Assembly: GCF_018588585.1 (NCBI RefSeq)
Contig: NZ_JAEUFG010000011.1
Span: 118,872-182,871 of the forward strand
Source of the DNA: Bacillus sp. SM2101
GTDB lineage: Bacteria > Bacillota > Bacilli > Bacillales > SM2101
Direction: 5' to 3'
Length of the DNA stretch: 64,000 nt
Part shown: piece by piece, positions 9,144 to 18,539 of the stretch
Layout of the letters: every line of letters starts with the position of its first letter
Position numbering within the stretch: position 1 is the stretch's first letter
Position numbers and translations under genes: made by a program
Notes under the pieces: generated by a model
Told to the model about the DNA's origin: nothing
The model's input: the letters and a program-made list of their open reading frames with translations, nothing else
The model's database searches: none

Positions 9144-10376
9144 ATGAAAAAATGGATGACTACACTAGGTATAGTATTCGTTATACCTGCAATGACGATA
9201 AATGCAGACGAACAAGTAACTGTATCACTCTCACAAGCAGTAGAAGAAATCATTGAGAATGACTTATCATTGCAAATTTACGAAAAGGATACCGTTACAT
9301 TATCAAGTGCGACCCGTCAATATCAAGCTGATGCATTAGAAGAGCTAGAAGATTTACAGGAAATTCAGGAAGATTATGCTGAAAAATCCACGAGATGGGG
9401 GATTGAGTATAGTGCATATTCTTTACTTGTACAATATAAAAAGGCAACAGAAGCTTTAAAGATTCAACAAGATAATTTATCAATTTCCAAACAAGAATTA
9501 GAAAAAATTGAAAAGAAATACCGGGAGGGAATCGCGTCTGAACAAAACGTGGTTCAAGCTGAAGTAAGTGTCTCTAATGCTGAATTATCGTTGAGTTCAA
9601 CACAGCAGCAGTTGAATCAGCTTAAATTTCAATTGAATCAACAGCTAGATAATGATTTGCACACTGAGCTATCTGTCAAAGGTGTTGATGACATAAAGAG
9701 GCTACCACCATCTGAATATGAACCGAAAAATTTAGCAGAAGAAATGAAACAAAGTCATTCATCACTTATTTACTACCGGACGGTTGTTGAAACGTATAAG
9801 GATATTGTAGAGGACTCAGAAGACTTACCTGTATTATGGGTAAGTAGGTACAAAAATAATATTACTGAATTAGAAAATGAAATTGCTTCACTTAAAGAAG
9901 AGTTAACAAATCCTATTCCACCTAGAACGCCCGAACAAATTGAAGGAGAAATTGTAGCTGCAGAATTAGAGCTAGAAGTATATAAACAAATTGATAAAGA
10001 AGCTTACGACCAAGCAGTGAAAGATCGAAATAGAGCGGAAGATGATTTAGTCGAATATTATGAAGTTGAACAGTTAAAAGCAGAAATCCAATTGTTTGAT
10101 CAATATGATAAGTTAGAATTAAAGTCTTATAATTACGCTGAACAATTTGAAGTTTTTCACAAAAGGTTAGACTTACTTGAAGAGAACGTTGAAAAACAAG
10201 AGAAGCTATATGAACAACAAAAAGCACGTTTTGATGAAGGTCTGTTGACAGCAACTGACTTAGAAAAATCCCGAATCGGTGTCCTAAATGCGAAAATAGA
10301 TTTGTCTAATACACAACTTGATTATACCCTTCTATCAGAAGAATTCCGTATGTTCAAAGATGGATTTCTACCTTAA
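9144..10376 (+). CDS. TolC-like secreted coiled-coil protein
   Basis: 410 residues with a Sec signal peptide (MKKWMTTLGIVFVIPAMTINA, cleavage before DEQ), then an almost wholly alpha-helical protein rich in Gln, Glu, Leu and Lys. Two related segments carry the TolC-family pattern: KYREGIASEQNVVQAEVSVS near residues 125-144 and RFDEGLLTATDLEKSRIGV near 363-381. I see no aromatic, alternating strands that would form the outer-membrane beta-barrel, and the host is monoderm. It probably extends the adaptor/pump assembly into the cell wall. It is the third gene of the efflux operon, with RBS GAGGTGAAAATGA at the start. Function is inferred. Confidence 0.75.
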   Translation: MKKWMTTLGIVFVIPAMTINADEQVTVSLSQAVEEIIENDLSLQIYEKDTVTLSSATRQYQADALEELEDLQEIQEDYAEKSTRWGIEYSAYSLLVQYKKATEALKIQQDNLSISKQELEKIEKKYREGIASEQNVVQAEVSVSNAELSLSSTQQQLNQLKFQLNQQLDNDLHTELSVKGVDDIKRLPPSEYEPKNLAEEMKQSHSSLIYYRTVVETYKDIVEDSEDLPVLWVSRYKNNITELENEIASLKEELTNPIPPRTPEQIEGEIVAAELELEVYKQIDKEAYDQAVKDRNRAEDDLVEYYEVEQLKAEIQLFDQYDKLELKSYNYAEQFEVFHKRLDLLEENVEKQEKLYEQQKARFDEGLLTATDLEKSRIGVLNAKIDLSNTQLDYTLLSEEFRMFKDGFLP

Positions 10377-10389
10377 GGGTTCTAAACAG

Positions 10390-10418
10390 AAAAATCCTAG
10401 CTCGCTAGGATTTTTTAT
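10390..10418 (+). terminator. Terminator of the efflux operon
   Basis: An 11-bp perfect stem (AAAAATCCTAG / CTAGGATTTTT) with loop CTCG is followed by T's, 13 bp after the TolC-like gene. Confidence 0.93.
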
Positions 10419-10528
10419 TTGAGAATGGATAACTTTCTTGTTTCATCATTACTGTAATTAAACCATAAGGCTTTATTTTTAAAATGTACCTTTCGCTTAT
10501 AGGGTAAGTCAGGGGGGATGGAATATCA

Positions 10529-10594
10529 TTGCATATGTACACAATTATAGGTTTGGATGATTTAGTTTGTTATGATGAGGATCAAAGAAACTAA
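10529..10594 (+). CDS. Possible 21-residue small ORF
   Basis: A strong purine-rich site (AGGGGGGATGG, 10511-10520) lies about 8 nt before a TTG that opens a 21-residue frame (MHMYTIIGLDDLVCYDEDQRN), ending before tepA. No family is recognised. It could be a small protein, a leader peptide, or a chance ribosome-like site in the roughly 300-bp gap between the efflux operon and tepA. Confidence 0.25.
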   Translation: MHMYTIIGLDDLVCYDEDQRN

Positions 10595-10678
10595 AATAAA
10601 AATACTGTACAAGCTGTAAAGAATGAAATTATTTATCTCGTTCATACTAAACGTATCAAGCGTTGAAGGGAGATAAAA

Positions 10679-11440
10679 ATGGCATTCGACCAATATGAAA
10701 ATGAACAAAACTCAGAAGAAGTTGATAAGGGTAATCAGGGTGAAAAAAAAGATGAAAGTCTGGTTAGCAAAATTCAACAGCTTGGCCAAACGAATATTCC
10801 TCAATTATCCCAGGATTCAAAAATACACTGTTTAACAATCATTGGACAAATTGAAGGGCATGTTCAACTGCCGCCTCAAAACAAGACAACGAAATATGAA
10901 CATGTTATCCCACAAATTGTTGCTATTGAACAGAACCCAAACATAGAAGGGCTCCTGGTTATATTGAACACTGTTGGTGGAGATGTAGAAGCGGGATTAG
11001 CTATTTCAGAAATGCTATCCTCTCTATCCAAACCTACTGTATCAATTGTTTTAGGTGGTGGGCATTCTATCGGAGTTCCTATTGCGGTTTCTTGTGATTA
11101 TTCTTTTATAGCGGAAACGGCTACGATGACCATACATCCAGTTAGGTTAACTGGGCTAGTCATTGGAGTTCCTCAAACTTTTGAATATATGGATAAAATG
11201 CAAGAACGTGTGCTTAATTTCATTACTAAGCATTCAGCAATCTCCGAGGAGCACCTTAAAGAACTGATGTTTTCAAAAGGAAATTTAACACGTGACATTG
11301 GTACAAATGTTATTGGTTCTCACGCAGTTGAGTACGGAATTATTAACGAAGTTGGAGGAGTGGGGAATGCAATTAAAAAATTGTCTGAAATGATTGAAGG
11401 CCAACCGAAACAGAATGAAAGCGAGCAGATGCTACAATGA
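10679..11440 (+). CDS. tepA: TepA, ClpP-fold translocation-enhancing protein
   Basis: ClpP/crotonase-fold serine peptidase family protein of 253 residues, named for its proposed role in cleaving signal peptides and enhancing translocation in B. subtilis (YmfB). Visible family features are [18 protein letters not shown], the Ser-containing [16 protein letters not shown] and [22 protein letters not shown] precedes the ATG. It overlaps ylzJ by 4 nt and precedes spoIIIE, the same order as in B. subtilis. The polar, acidic first 30 residues are not part of the fold. Confidence 0.88.
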   Translation: MAFDQYENEQNSEEVDKGNQGEKKDESLVSKIQQLGQTNIPQLSQDSKIHCLTIIGQIEGHVQLPPQNKTTKYEHVIPQIVAIEQNPNIEGLLVILNTVGGDVEAGLAISEMLSSLSKPTVSIVLGGGHSIGVPIAVSCDYSFIAETATMTIHPVRLTGLVIGVPQTFEYMDKMQERVLNFITKHSAISEEHLKELMFSKGNLTRDIGTNVIGSHAVEYGIINEVGGVGNAIKKLSEMIEGQPKQNESEQMLQ

Positions 11441-11667
11441 TTCTTTACACAATGATGCCAGCAGAAATCATTTTCCAGCAGGAGAGTGAAGTATATAACC
11501 AACAAAAAATGGTCGTTATTGACGGCGTAAACTTATTGGTCAATGAAACAACAACTAATAATTACCAAATCTCTAGAGTCATAAGTACCGACCCACAACA
11601 TTTTTTACGTTCAGAAGTTGCGCCTGGTAACATACTTACAAACGACAGAACGAATGTACTATTTTAA
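11437..11667 (+). CDS. ylzJ: YlzJ-like protein
   Basis: A 76-residue conserved Bacillaceae protein of unknown function. It starts in the ATGA overlap with the tepA stop, so it is translationally coupled. The N-terminal [13 protein letters not shown] and the C-terminal region with [15 protein letters not shown] look like the YlzJ family, and the position between tepA and spoIIIE agrees. No motif suggests an activity. Confidence 0.82.
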   Translation: MILYTMMPAEIIFQQESEVYNQQKMVVIDGVNLLVNETTTNNYQISRVISTDPQHFLRSEVAPGNILTNDRTNVLF

Positions 11668-11713
11668 TTATGCTATTTATTCCATCGATATGTTATAATT
11701 TATATGCATATAA

Positions 11714-11742
11714 CTAGGCAGCCTAAAATGGGCTGCTTTTTA
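11714..11742 (+). terminator. Terminator after ylzJ
   Basis: GCAGCC at 11718-11723 pairs with GGCTGC at 11731-11736 and is followed by TTTTTA. Confidence 0.8.
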
Positions 11743-11771
11743 TTCGATTATCATACATAATATGCTTATTT

Positions 11772-11853
11772 AAGGCTGTTTTCGGATGAAGTGCATAAAA
11801 CCTCTGATAGCTATTGCCTTGATAATAGTAATAAGCTTTTCGAAGAGGGTCTT
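11772..11853 (+). repeat. Possible deletion derivative of the dispersed repeat
   Basis: Begins AAGGCTGTTTTCG and ends CGAAGAGGGTCTT, resembling the two termini of the family with the centre missing. It lies just before the spoIIIE ribosome site. Tentative. Confidence 0.35.
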
Positions 11854-11881
11854 ATTTAACGAAGATAGGGGTGAGAATATA

Positions 11882-14215
11882 GTGGCAAAAAGGAAAAGAA
11901 GGAGATCAAAAAAGACAAACAAATGGCAAGCAGCCCTTACCTTTGAATTGATAGGACTTTTGCTAATTGCAATCACTAGTATTGCCATTGCCAAATTAGG
12001 TGTTGTAGGGTCTAGTCTTGTGTTGTTATTCCGTTTTTTTAGCGGTGAATGGTATATGCTCATTCTTATTGGCTTTCTTTGGCTTGCCATATTTTTATTA
12101 TGGAAACGAGAATGGCCATCTTTTTTTAGCAGAAGGTTAATCGGCGTATATTTAATCCTGCTATCACTCATGTTATTAAGTCATGTTGCATTATTCCAGG
12201 CCCTAACCGAACAAGGACCATTTCAAAGCCCAAGCGTTATAAAAAATACGTGGGAGCTATATAATTTAGAAATTAATGGAGAAACTACTCAACCTGATCT
12301 TGGTGGAGGAATGATTGGTGCCTTTTTATTTGCCGCTTTTCATTATTTGTTTGATAGTTTAGGTACTAAGTGGCTTGCACTATTATTTATCGTTATTGGT
12401 ATTATTTTAATTACAGGTAAAACCCTTCAAGAAACTTTGTTAAAAGTAGCAGTACCTGTTGTGGATTTCTTCAAAAAGCAATGGGTATCATTTATCGAAG
12501 ATATAAAGGAATTTTTTAGCAAAACAAATAAAAGGAAGCACAAGGAAGAACGGAAGACAAAGCCGAAAAAAGAAAAGCTAGATACCGATACAGAACAAAT
12601 AGAAGAGGACTATGTTGTCGAATCAGTTGATGTCACCCCTGTTATTTCAGACTTCACAGACAAGGTTCAAGAACCTATTGAGCAAAAAAATGAAGAACAA
12701 AGTGAAGAGAAAGAGCAGGTACCAAATGTTGAGGAGAATATTCATATCGATCAGAGTGGTCCATTGACCTTTAAAGAAGCGGAAAATATTCATTATGAGC
12801 TACCATCTATCGACTTACTGTACGCTCCAAAACAAACTAATCAGCGTAGTGAACATAATAGCGTTTATGCAAACGCAAGAAAACTAGAAAAAACATTCCA
12901 AAGTTTTGGTGTAAATGCTAAAGTAACTAAAGTTCATTTAGGGCCTGCTGTTACTAAATATGAAGTTTATCCGGATGTAGGTGTTAAAGTAAGTAAAATT
13001 GTCAATTTAAACGATGACCTTGCATTAGCACTTGCGGCAAAAGATATTAGGATCGAAGCACCAATCCCAGGAAAATCCGCAGTAGGTATAGAAGTTCCTA
13101 ACGATGAAGTTGCAACTGTACTACTTCGTGAAGTGTTGGAATCAAAAGAAAAAAATAATGAAGATAACAAATTACTAATTGGTCTAGGACGAGATATATC
13201 TGGTGAACCGATACTTGCACAATTAAATAAAATGCCACACTTACTTGTCGCAGGAGCGACAGGTAGTGGTAAAAGTGTATGTATTAATGGAATTATCACG
13301 AGCATCTTAATGAGAGCAAAACCGCACGAAGTAAAAATGATGATGATAGATCCGAAGATGGTAGAGTTAAATATGTATAATGGTATCCCTCATTTATTAG
13401 CGCCGGTTGTAACAGACCCTAAGAAGGCATCACAAGCTTTAAAGAAAGTTGTTAATGAAATGGAAAGACGGTATGAGTTATTTTCTCATACAGGGACACG
13501 TAATATTGAAGGTTATAATGATTACATTAACAGGTTTAATGATGAAGGTGAAGAAAACCAGCCAAATTTGCCATACATCGTCGTGATAGTGGACGAGCTT
13601 GCAGATTTAATGATGGTAGCTTCGTCTGATGTAGAGGATGCGATTACAAGACTTGCTCAAATGGCTCGTGCAGCTGGTATCCATTTAATTATTGCCACTC
13701 AACGACCGTCAGTCGACGTTATCACTGGAATAATTAAGGCAAATATCCCTTCAAGAATAGCATTTAGCGTCTCATCACAAACAGATTCTAGAACGATACT
13801 CGATATGGGTGGTGCTGAAAAATTATTAGGTAGAGGTGACATGCTATTTTTACCAGTTGGAGCATCAAAACCTACCCGAGTTCAAGGGGCATTTCTTTCA
13901 GATGATGAAGTTGAAACCATCGTAGATTATGTGATTTCACAACAAAAAGCACAATATCAAGAAGAGATGATTCCAGAAGAAGTGAATGAAGCACAAGAAG
14001 AAGTTAGTGATGAACTTTATGATGATGCGGTTCAATTGGTGTTAGAAATGCAAACGGCAAGCGTGTCAATGTTACAGCGCCGTTTTCGAATCGGTTATAC
14101 AAGAGCAGCAAGATTAATAGATGCAATGGAGGACAGGGGTATTGTGGGACCTTATGAAGGTAGTAAACCACGAACAGTATTAGTGTCACAACATAATGAA
14201 GATGTAGGATCATAA
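11882..14215 (+). CDS. spoIIIE: DNA translocase SpoIIIE/FtsK
   Basis: Septum-located ATP-driven DNA pump that moves the chromosome into the forespore. I chose GTG 11882 (AGGGGTGAG about 7 nt upstream), giving 777 residues, close to the usual 785-790. An upstream ATG at 11786 has no ribosome site and reads through repeat-like sequence. A basic N-terminus ([13 protein letters not shown]) precedes four or five membrane helices up to about residue 180, then an acidic linker. The motor has Walker A GATGSGKS at 458-465 and Walker [13 protein letters not shown]. The C-terminal gamma winged helix is [19 protein letters not shown]. It is a single-gene unit closed by a terminator. Confidence 0.95.
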   Translation: MAKRKRRRSKKTNKWQAALTFELIGLLLIAITSIAIAKLGVVGSSLVLLFRFFSGEWYMLILIGFLWLAIFLLWKREWPSFFSRRLIGVYLILLSLMLLSHVALFQALTEQGPFQSPSVIKNTWELYNLEINGETTQPDLGGGMIGAFLFAAFHYLFDSLGTKWLALLFIVIGIILITGKTLQETLLKVAVPVVDFFKKQWVSFIEDIKEFFSKTNKRKHKEERKTKPKKEKLDTDTEQIEEDYVVESVDVTPVISDFTDKVQEPIEQKNEEQSEEKEQVPNVEENIHIDQSGPLTFKEAENIHYELPSIDLLYAPKQTNQRSEHNSVYANARKLEKTFQSFGVNAKVTKVHLGPAVTKYEVYPDVGVKVSKIVNLNDDLALALAAKDIRIEAPIPGKSAVGIEVPNDEVATVLLREVLESKEKNNEDNKLLIGLGRDISGEPILAQLNKMPHLLVAGATGSGKSVCINGIITSILMRAKPHEVKMMMIDPKMVELNMYNGIPHLLAPVVTDPKKASQALKKVVNEMERRYELFSHTGTRNIEGYNDYINRFNDEGEENQPNLPYIVVIVDELADLMMVASSDVEDAITRLAQMARAAGIHLIIATQRPSVDVITGIIKANIPSRIAFSVSSQTDSRTILDMGGAEKLLGRGDMLFLPVGASKPTRVQGAFLSDDEVETIVDYVISQQKAQYQEEMIPEEVNEAQEEVSDELYDDAVQLVLEMQTASVSMLQRRFRIGYTRAARLIDAMEDRGIVGPYEGSKPRTVLVSQHNEDVGS

Positions 14216-14237
14216 ATTAGTTCATTTTTGAAGTCCA

Positions 14238-14262
14238 CCCCACCACTTTAGGTGGGGTTTTT
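14238..14262 (+). terminator. Terminator of spoIIIE
   Basis: CCCCACC at 14238-14244 pairs with GGTGGGG at 14251-14257, followed by TTTTTG. Confidence 0.92.
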
Positions 14263-14335
14263 GCAATGAGGTGGAGTAGATTCTTCACCCGATTTATTAT
14301 TTATAATGAATAAGGTTGTTTTTAAGAAAGCGTAT

Positions 14336-14457
14336 AGCTTTTCAATCGGTTGCTGTTTATTTATAGTAGGCACCCTTTCTTCTATAGAATTGTGTAAAAA
14401 GATAACATTATTATCATATTTAGGAACTATTGCAACAAAGTTTACGCAAAGATCCTT
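14336..14457 (+). repeat. Dispersed repeat copy (plus, internally deleted)
   Basis: Starts AGCTTTTCAATCGGTTGCTG, keeps GGCACCCTTTCTTCTAT in the middle and ends GCAACAAAGTTTACGCAAAG with ATCCTT. A 95-codon open frame across it is an artefact of the repeat. It fills most of the roughly 400-bp spoIIIE-ymfC gap. Confidence 0.75.
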
Positions 14458-14572
14458 CCAAAAAAAAGAAGTTTTGTTACAGGTTAAGTTCTTTTTTAAT
14501 AAAACTGTAATGTACTATTTATTTCGCACAAAAAAAGTGATATATTATAAACGACTGAAATGGGCGTCTAAC

Positions 14573-14586
14573 ATCAGATGTCTGAT
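14573..14586. promoter_or_regulatory. Palindromic operator candidate upstream of ymfC
   Basis: ATCAGA-TG-TCTGAT is a perfect 6-bp inverted repeat, 31 bp before the GntR-family start and just downstream of an AT-rich TATATTATAAA stretch that could be the -10. GntR-family regulators commonly bind such sites and repress their own gene. The link is inferred. Confidence 0.55.
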
Positions 14587-14616
14587 CTCTTGAAGTAAAA
14601 TATTGGAGGAGCAAGT

Positions 14617-15342
14617 ATGTCAATCAAGTCAGACAATAGACAGTTATATTTACAGGTAATTGATAAAATAAAAGAAGATATTGAAAACGGTTTATACAAA
14701 GAAAAAGAAAAATTACCTTCTGAGTTTGAATTGTCAAAACTACTTGGAGTGAGTAGAGCGACTCTACGCGAAGCTCTACGGGTACTTGAAGAAGAAAATG
14801 TTGTCACTAGGAGACACGGAGTAGGGACATTTGTAAACTCCAAACCACTGTTTACGTCTGGAATCGAACAACTAAATAGTGTAACAAACATGATCCTTCA
14901 AGGTGGAATGAAGCCTGGAACCATTTTTCTTTCTTCAACGAAACAAGGACCGACTGAAGATGATCAAAAAAGGTTTCATTGTGATGAAAATGAAGAAATT
15001 TTATTAGTTGAACGTGTGAGAACAGCGAATGGCGAGCCTGTCGTATATTGTATTGATAAAATCTTGACCAATATATTGCCAGATAATTATTCGCATGATG
15101 AAGAATCGATGTTTGAGGTATTAAATCTTGAAGCTGGTGTAGAAATATCTTATGCCGTTGCTAATATTAAGCCATTGGGGTATCACGAGAAAATATCACC
15201 AATCTTACAATGCGATCCTGAAACCGCTTTACTTGTGCTCAAGCAATTACATTTTGATACGAATGATAGACCGATTTTATATTCATTAAACTATTTTAAA
15301 GCGGATAAGTTCAGCTTTCATGTATTGCGTAAGCGATTATAA
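14617..15342 (+). CDS. ymfC: GntR-family (HutC-type) regulator YmfC
   Basis: Transcription factor of 241 residues. It has an N-terminal winged helix ([31 protein letters not shown] within residues 28-60) and a C-terminal UTRA effector-binding domain ([19 protein letters not shown] ... [11 protein letters not shown]). GGAGGAGC lies 6 nt before the ATG. It stands just upstream of the nucleoside ABC transporter genes, which makes that operon a plausible target. No copy of the palindrome at 14573 is visible before nupN, so control may be limited to itself. The effector is unknown. Confidence 0.88.
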   Translation: MSIKSDNRQLYLQVIDKIKEDIENGLYKEKEKLPSEFELSKLLGVSRATLREALRVLEEENVVTRRHGVGTFVNSKPLFTSGIEQLNSVTNMILQGGMKPGTIFLSSTKQGPTEDDQKRFHCDENEEILLVERVRTANGEPVVYCIDKILTNILPDNYSHDEESMFEVLNLEAGVEISYAVANIKPLGYHEKISPILQCDPETALLVLKQLHFDTNDRPILYSLNYFKADKFSFHVLRKRL

Positions 15343-15400
15343 GATGCTTAGTTGGAGGACAATCGACGATAATTCATAGATGTCGTTTTCCTCTTTTCAT

Positions 15401-15536
15401 AAGGCTTTTTCGTAAACTTTGTTGCTATTGAAGCTCAATTTCAAAAACTGATTGTATGCAATTGACATCATGTTGAAATAAGAGAAGGTGTCACGAACGC
15501 TTCTTCCTTAGTAAGAAAATCAATGCGAAAAAGCCT
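15401..15536 (-). repeat. Dispersed repeat copy (minus)
   Basis: Begins AAGGCTTTTTCGTAAACTTT with GTTGC following, and ends CAATGCGAAAAAGCCT, so both termini are intact. The central motif is diverged. It occupies most of the 300-bp gap between ymfC and nupN. An AAGGAGGTGGATCA sequence downstream (near 15570) looks like a ribosome site without a usable start. Confidence 0.8.
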
Positions 15537-15644
15537 ATCATAATTATTCACACCATAAAAGGTCATTTTAAGGAGGTGGATCATTACAAACTACAATTAA
15601 GCTTGATGTTCATGCATTAAATTACATTTAGGGGGCAGTAAACG

Positions 15645-16757
15645 ATGAAGAAAAGAAAATTTGGTTTAGCTATGTCATTAGTGTTGGCTACAGGTACACT
15701 TTTAAGTGCTTGTGGTAGTGCTGATGAAGACAAAGGTGGACAAGCTGATAAAGGTGAAGCACCAGCAGAAACTGTGGATTTCAAAGTAGGTATGGTAACA
15801 GATACTGGCGGTGTTGATGACAAATCATTTAACCAATCTGCTTGGGAAGGGTTGAAAGACTTCGGTAGCGAATATAACCTAGCTGAAGGTGAAGGTTTTA
15901 AATACTTGCAATCAAATAATGATGCAGAATATGAACCAAACTTAACTACGTTTGCTGACGCTGGTTATGATTTAACATTTGGAGTTGGCTTTTTATTAGA
16001 AAAACCAATCACTAAGATTGCTGAACAGAACCCAAATTCACAATTTGCGTTAATTGACAGCTTACTATATGATGCAGACTTTAATGCATTTTATTTGGAT
16101 AATGTAGCAAATATTACGTTTAAAGAGCATCAAGGATCATTCTTGGTTGGACTTGTAGCTGCTAAGCATACGAAAACTAATAAAGTTGGTTTTATCGGTG
16201 GAGTAGAATCAGGATTAATTAAAAAGTTTGAAAGTGGCTTTAAAGCAGGCGTAAAAGCAGTAGATCCAAATATGGAAGTAGTTGTACAATATGCTGGTGA
16301 TTTCAACGACGCAGCAAAAGGTTCTTCAATTGCAACAACGATGTATGAGCAAGGCGCAGATGTAATTTACCATGCTGCTGGTGGTACAGGTAACGGTGTA
16401 TTTACTGAAGCGAAAAACCGTAAGAAAAACGGCGAAGATGTTTGGGTAATCGGTGTTGACCGTGACCAACATGAGGAAGGTTTGCCTGAAAATGTAACGT
16501 TAACTTCAATGGTTAAACGAGTAGACGTAGCTGTATTTGAAGTTTCTAAGCGTGCGATGGAAGGTGACTTCCCAGGTGGAGAAGAAGTTGTATTCGGTCT
16601 TGAAGAAGACGGTGTACGTATCGCTCCGACAACAGATAATGTTAGTGAAGAAGCATTAGCTTTAGTTGAAGAGTATGAAGAGAAAATTCTTAATGGTGAA
16701 TTAATCGTTCCAGCTACTGATGATGAGTATGAGGAATATCTAAATACGCTTCAATAA
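15645..16757 (+). CDS. nupN: BMP-family nucleoside-binding lipoprotein (NupN type)
   Basis: Substrate-binding lipoprotein of a nucleoside ABC importer, in the PnrA/Med/BMP family. 370 residues with a lipoprotein signal ending LLSAC (Cys23). The first segment KVGMVTDTGGVDDKSFNQSA is the family hallmark for nucleoside binding, and later VIYHAAGGTGNGVF and VIGVDRDQ are also typical. GGGGG precedes the ATG. It is the first gene of the nupNOPQ-like set, and a strong hairpin separates it from the ATPase gene. B. subtilis NupNOPQ imports guanosine. The exact nucleoside here is inferred from family only. Confidence 0.9.
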   Translation: MKKRKFGLAMSLVLATGTLLSACGSADEDKGGQADKGEAPAETVDFKVGMVTDTGGVDDKSFNQSAWEGLKDFGSEYNLAEGEGFKYLQSNNDAEYEPNLTTFADAGYDLTFGVGFLLEKPITKIAEQNPNSQFALIDSLLYDADFNAFYLDNVANITFKEHQGSFLVGLVAAKHTKTNKVGFIGGVESGLIKKFESGFKAGVKAVDPNMEVVVQYAGDFNDAAKGSSIATTMYEQGADVIYHAAGGTGNGVFTEAKNRKKNGEDVWVIGVDRDQHEEGLPENVTLTSMVKRVDVAVFEVSKRAMEGDFPGGEEVVFGLEEDGVRIAPTTDNVSEEALALVEEYEEKILNGELIVPATDDEYEEYLNTLQ

Positions 16758-16785
16758 TGTTAAGAAAATAACATGAGAAACAAAG

Positions 16786-16811
16786 CAAAGGCTAGTGTTT
16801 ACTAGCCTTTG
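16786..16811 (+). other. 11-bp hairpin between nupN and nupO, no U run
   Basis: CAAAGGCTAGT at 16786-16796 pairs perfectly with ACTAGCCTTTG at 16801-16811 (loop GTTT). The following bases are GTCAAC, so it is a poor terminator. It may stabilise the 3' end of nupN mRNA or attenuate transcription, so that binding protein exceeds the membrane parts. Confidence 0.75.
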
Positions 16812-17012
16812 TCAACTAACGAGAGCTATGTGGTTCTTAGAAAGCAGTATAAGTACATTTAACTCCAAAGCGCCTTTAGGACATAGTTTAAGCGCTTGTA
16901 GGAGATAAAAATTAGCATAATAACTACCATAGAATTAACATCAATATAAAGAAGCTTAGCTATTGTGAAAGCATGATGCTTTCTAATTATCCATGGGTCA
17001 GGAGTGATAATC

Positions 17013-18539
17013 GTGGAATACGTGATTGAAATGTTAAATATAAGAAAAGAGTTTCCTGGAATCGTTGCCAATGACAATATTACACTACAAGTAAAAAAAG
17101 GTGAGATCCATGCTTTGTTAGGTGAAAATGGTGCCGGGAAATCAACATTAATGAATGTGTTGTTTGGCTTGTATCAGCCTGAAAAAGGGGATATCAAAGT
17201 AAAGGGAGAAAAAGTAAAAATTACTGACCCTAATGTAGCCAACCGTCTAGGAATTGGAATGGTACATCAGCATTTTATGCTAGTCCAAAATTTTTCAGTA
17301 ACAGAGAATATTATTTTAGGTAGCGAACCGACAAAGGGTGGAAAAATTAATATTCAAGATGCCGCTAAGTCTATAAGTGAGATTTCTGAAAAATATGGCT
17401 TAGCCGTTGATCCACATGCAAAAATAGAAGATATATCTGTAGGAATGCAGCAACGGGTTGAAATACTAAAAACTTTATATCGTGGAGCGGAAATTTTAAT
17501 ATTTGATGAGCCGACTGCAGCACTAACTCCACAAGAAATTAGTGAACTTATTCAAATTATGAAAACGCTTATAAAAGAAGGAAAATCAATTATTCTTATT
17601 ACTCATAAATTGAAAGAAATTATGGAAGTTAGCGATCGCTGTACGGTTATTCGTAAAGGAAAAGGGATTGGAACAGTGAATGTTGCTGAAACTAACCCGG
17701 ATGAACTAGCTGCATTGATGGTCGGTCGTGAAGTGCATTTCAAAGTTGATAAAGAGGAAGCAAAACCTACAAATGAGGTTTTAACAATAGATGATTTAGT
17801 TGTGCATGATGCCAGGAATTTACCGAGTGTAAATGGACTCAACCTTGCAGTGAAAGCTGGAGAAATTCTTGGAATTGCAGGGGTCGATGGTAATGGTCAA
17901 ACAGAATTAATTGAAGCAATTACTGGCTTACGTAAAGTCAAAGCCGGTTCTATTAAACTCAATAATAAAGAGATTAGTATGATGCCAACTCGAAAAATAA
18001 CTGAATCAGGCGTTGGTCATATCCCTCAAGATCGACATAAGCATGGGTTAGTATTAGATTTTTCTGTTGGGGAAAATATTGTCTTGCAAACGTATTATCA
18101 ACAACCGTACGCAAAATCCGGTGTGTTAAATTATAAAAATATATACCAAAAATCTGCTGAACTTATTGAAGAATATGATGTAAGAACACCAAGTGAATAT
18201 ACGCCAGCGAGGGCTCTATCAGGTGGGAATCAGCAAAAAGCAATCATTGCACGTGAAGTTGATCGAAGTCCAGATTTACTAATTGCGGCTCAGCCTACTC
18301 GTGGCCTTGATGTTGGAGCCATTGAATTCATACATTCGAAACTCATTGAGGAACGTGATAAAGGGAAAGCAGTACTACTCGTTTCATTGGAACTTGATGA
18401 AGTCATGAATGTAAGTGATCGCATCGCTGTCATTTATGAAGGGGAAATTGTCGGCATCGTTGATCCTAAGGAAACAAATGAACAAGAGCTAGGCCTGTTA
18501 ATGGCTGGGGGTAAGCTTGAAAAAGAAGGTGTTTCGTGA
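17013..18539 (+). CDS. nupO: Nucleoside ABC transporter ATPase (NupO type)
   Basis: ATP-hydrolysing subunit with two fused ABC domains, 508 residues. I chose GTG 17013 (AGGAG at 17000-17004, product MEYVIEMLNIRK, like known NupO) over GTG 17004, which overlaps the ribosome site. Domain 1 has GENGAGKST, signature ISVGMQQR and Walker B LIFDEPTAAL. Domain 2 has a degenerate Walker A (GVDGNGQTE), signature LSGGNQQK and LIAAQPTRGLD. Degenerate second-domain motifs are usual for nucleoside/sugar importers. The stop overlaps the nupP ATG. Confidence 0.93.
   Translation: MEYVIEMLNIRKEFPGIVANDNITLQVKKGEIHALLGENGAGKSTLMNVLFGLYQPEKGDIKVKGEKVKITDPNVANRLGIGMVHQHFMLVQNFSVTENIILGSEPTKGGKINIQDAAKSISEISEKYGLAVDPHAKIEDISVGMQQRVEILKTLYRGAEILIFDEPTAALTPQEISELIQIMKTLIKEGKSIILITHKLKEIMEVSDRCTVIRKGKGIGTVNVAETNPDELAALMVGREVHFKVDKEEAKPTNEVLTIDDLVVHDARNLPSVNGLNLAVKAGEILGIAGVDGNGQTELIEAITGLRKVKAGSIKLNNKEISMMPTRKITESGVGHIPQDRHKHGLVLDFSVGENIVLQTYYQQPYAKSGVLNYKNIYQKSAELIEEYDVRTPSEYTPARALSGGNQQKAIIAREVDRSPDLLIAAQPTRGLDVGAIEFIHSKLIEERDKGKAVLLVSLELDEVMNVSDRIAVIYEGEIVGIVDPKETNEQELGLLMAGGKLEKEGVS

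Noticed and set aside
8807..9253. 148-codon minus-strand frame
   Set aside because: It is antisense to the end of the RND pump and the start of the TolC-like gene, both strongly supported.
14306..14593. 95-codon plus-strand frame
   Set aside because: It reads through the repeat copy at 14336-14457 and has no ribosome site. Its KFTQRSF segment is the translated repeat end.
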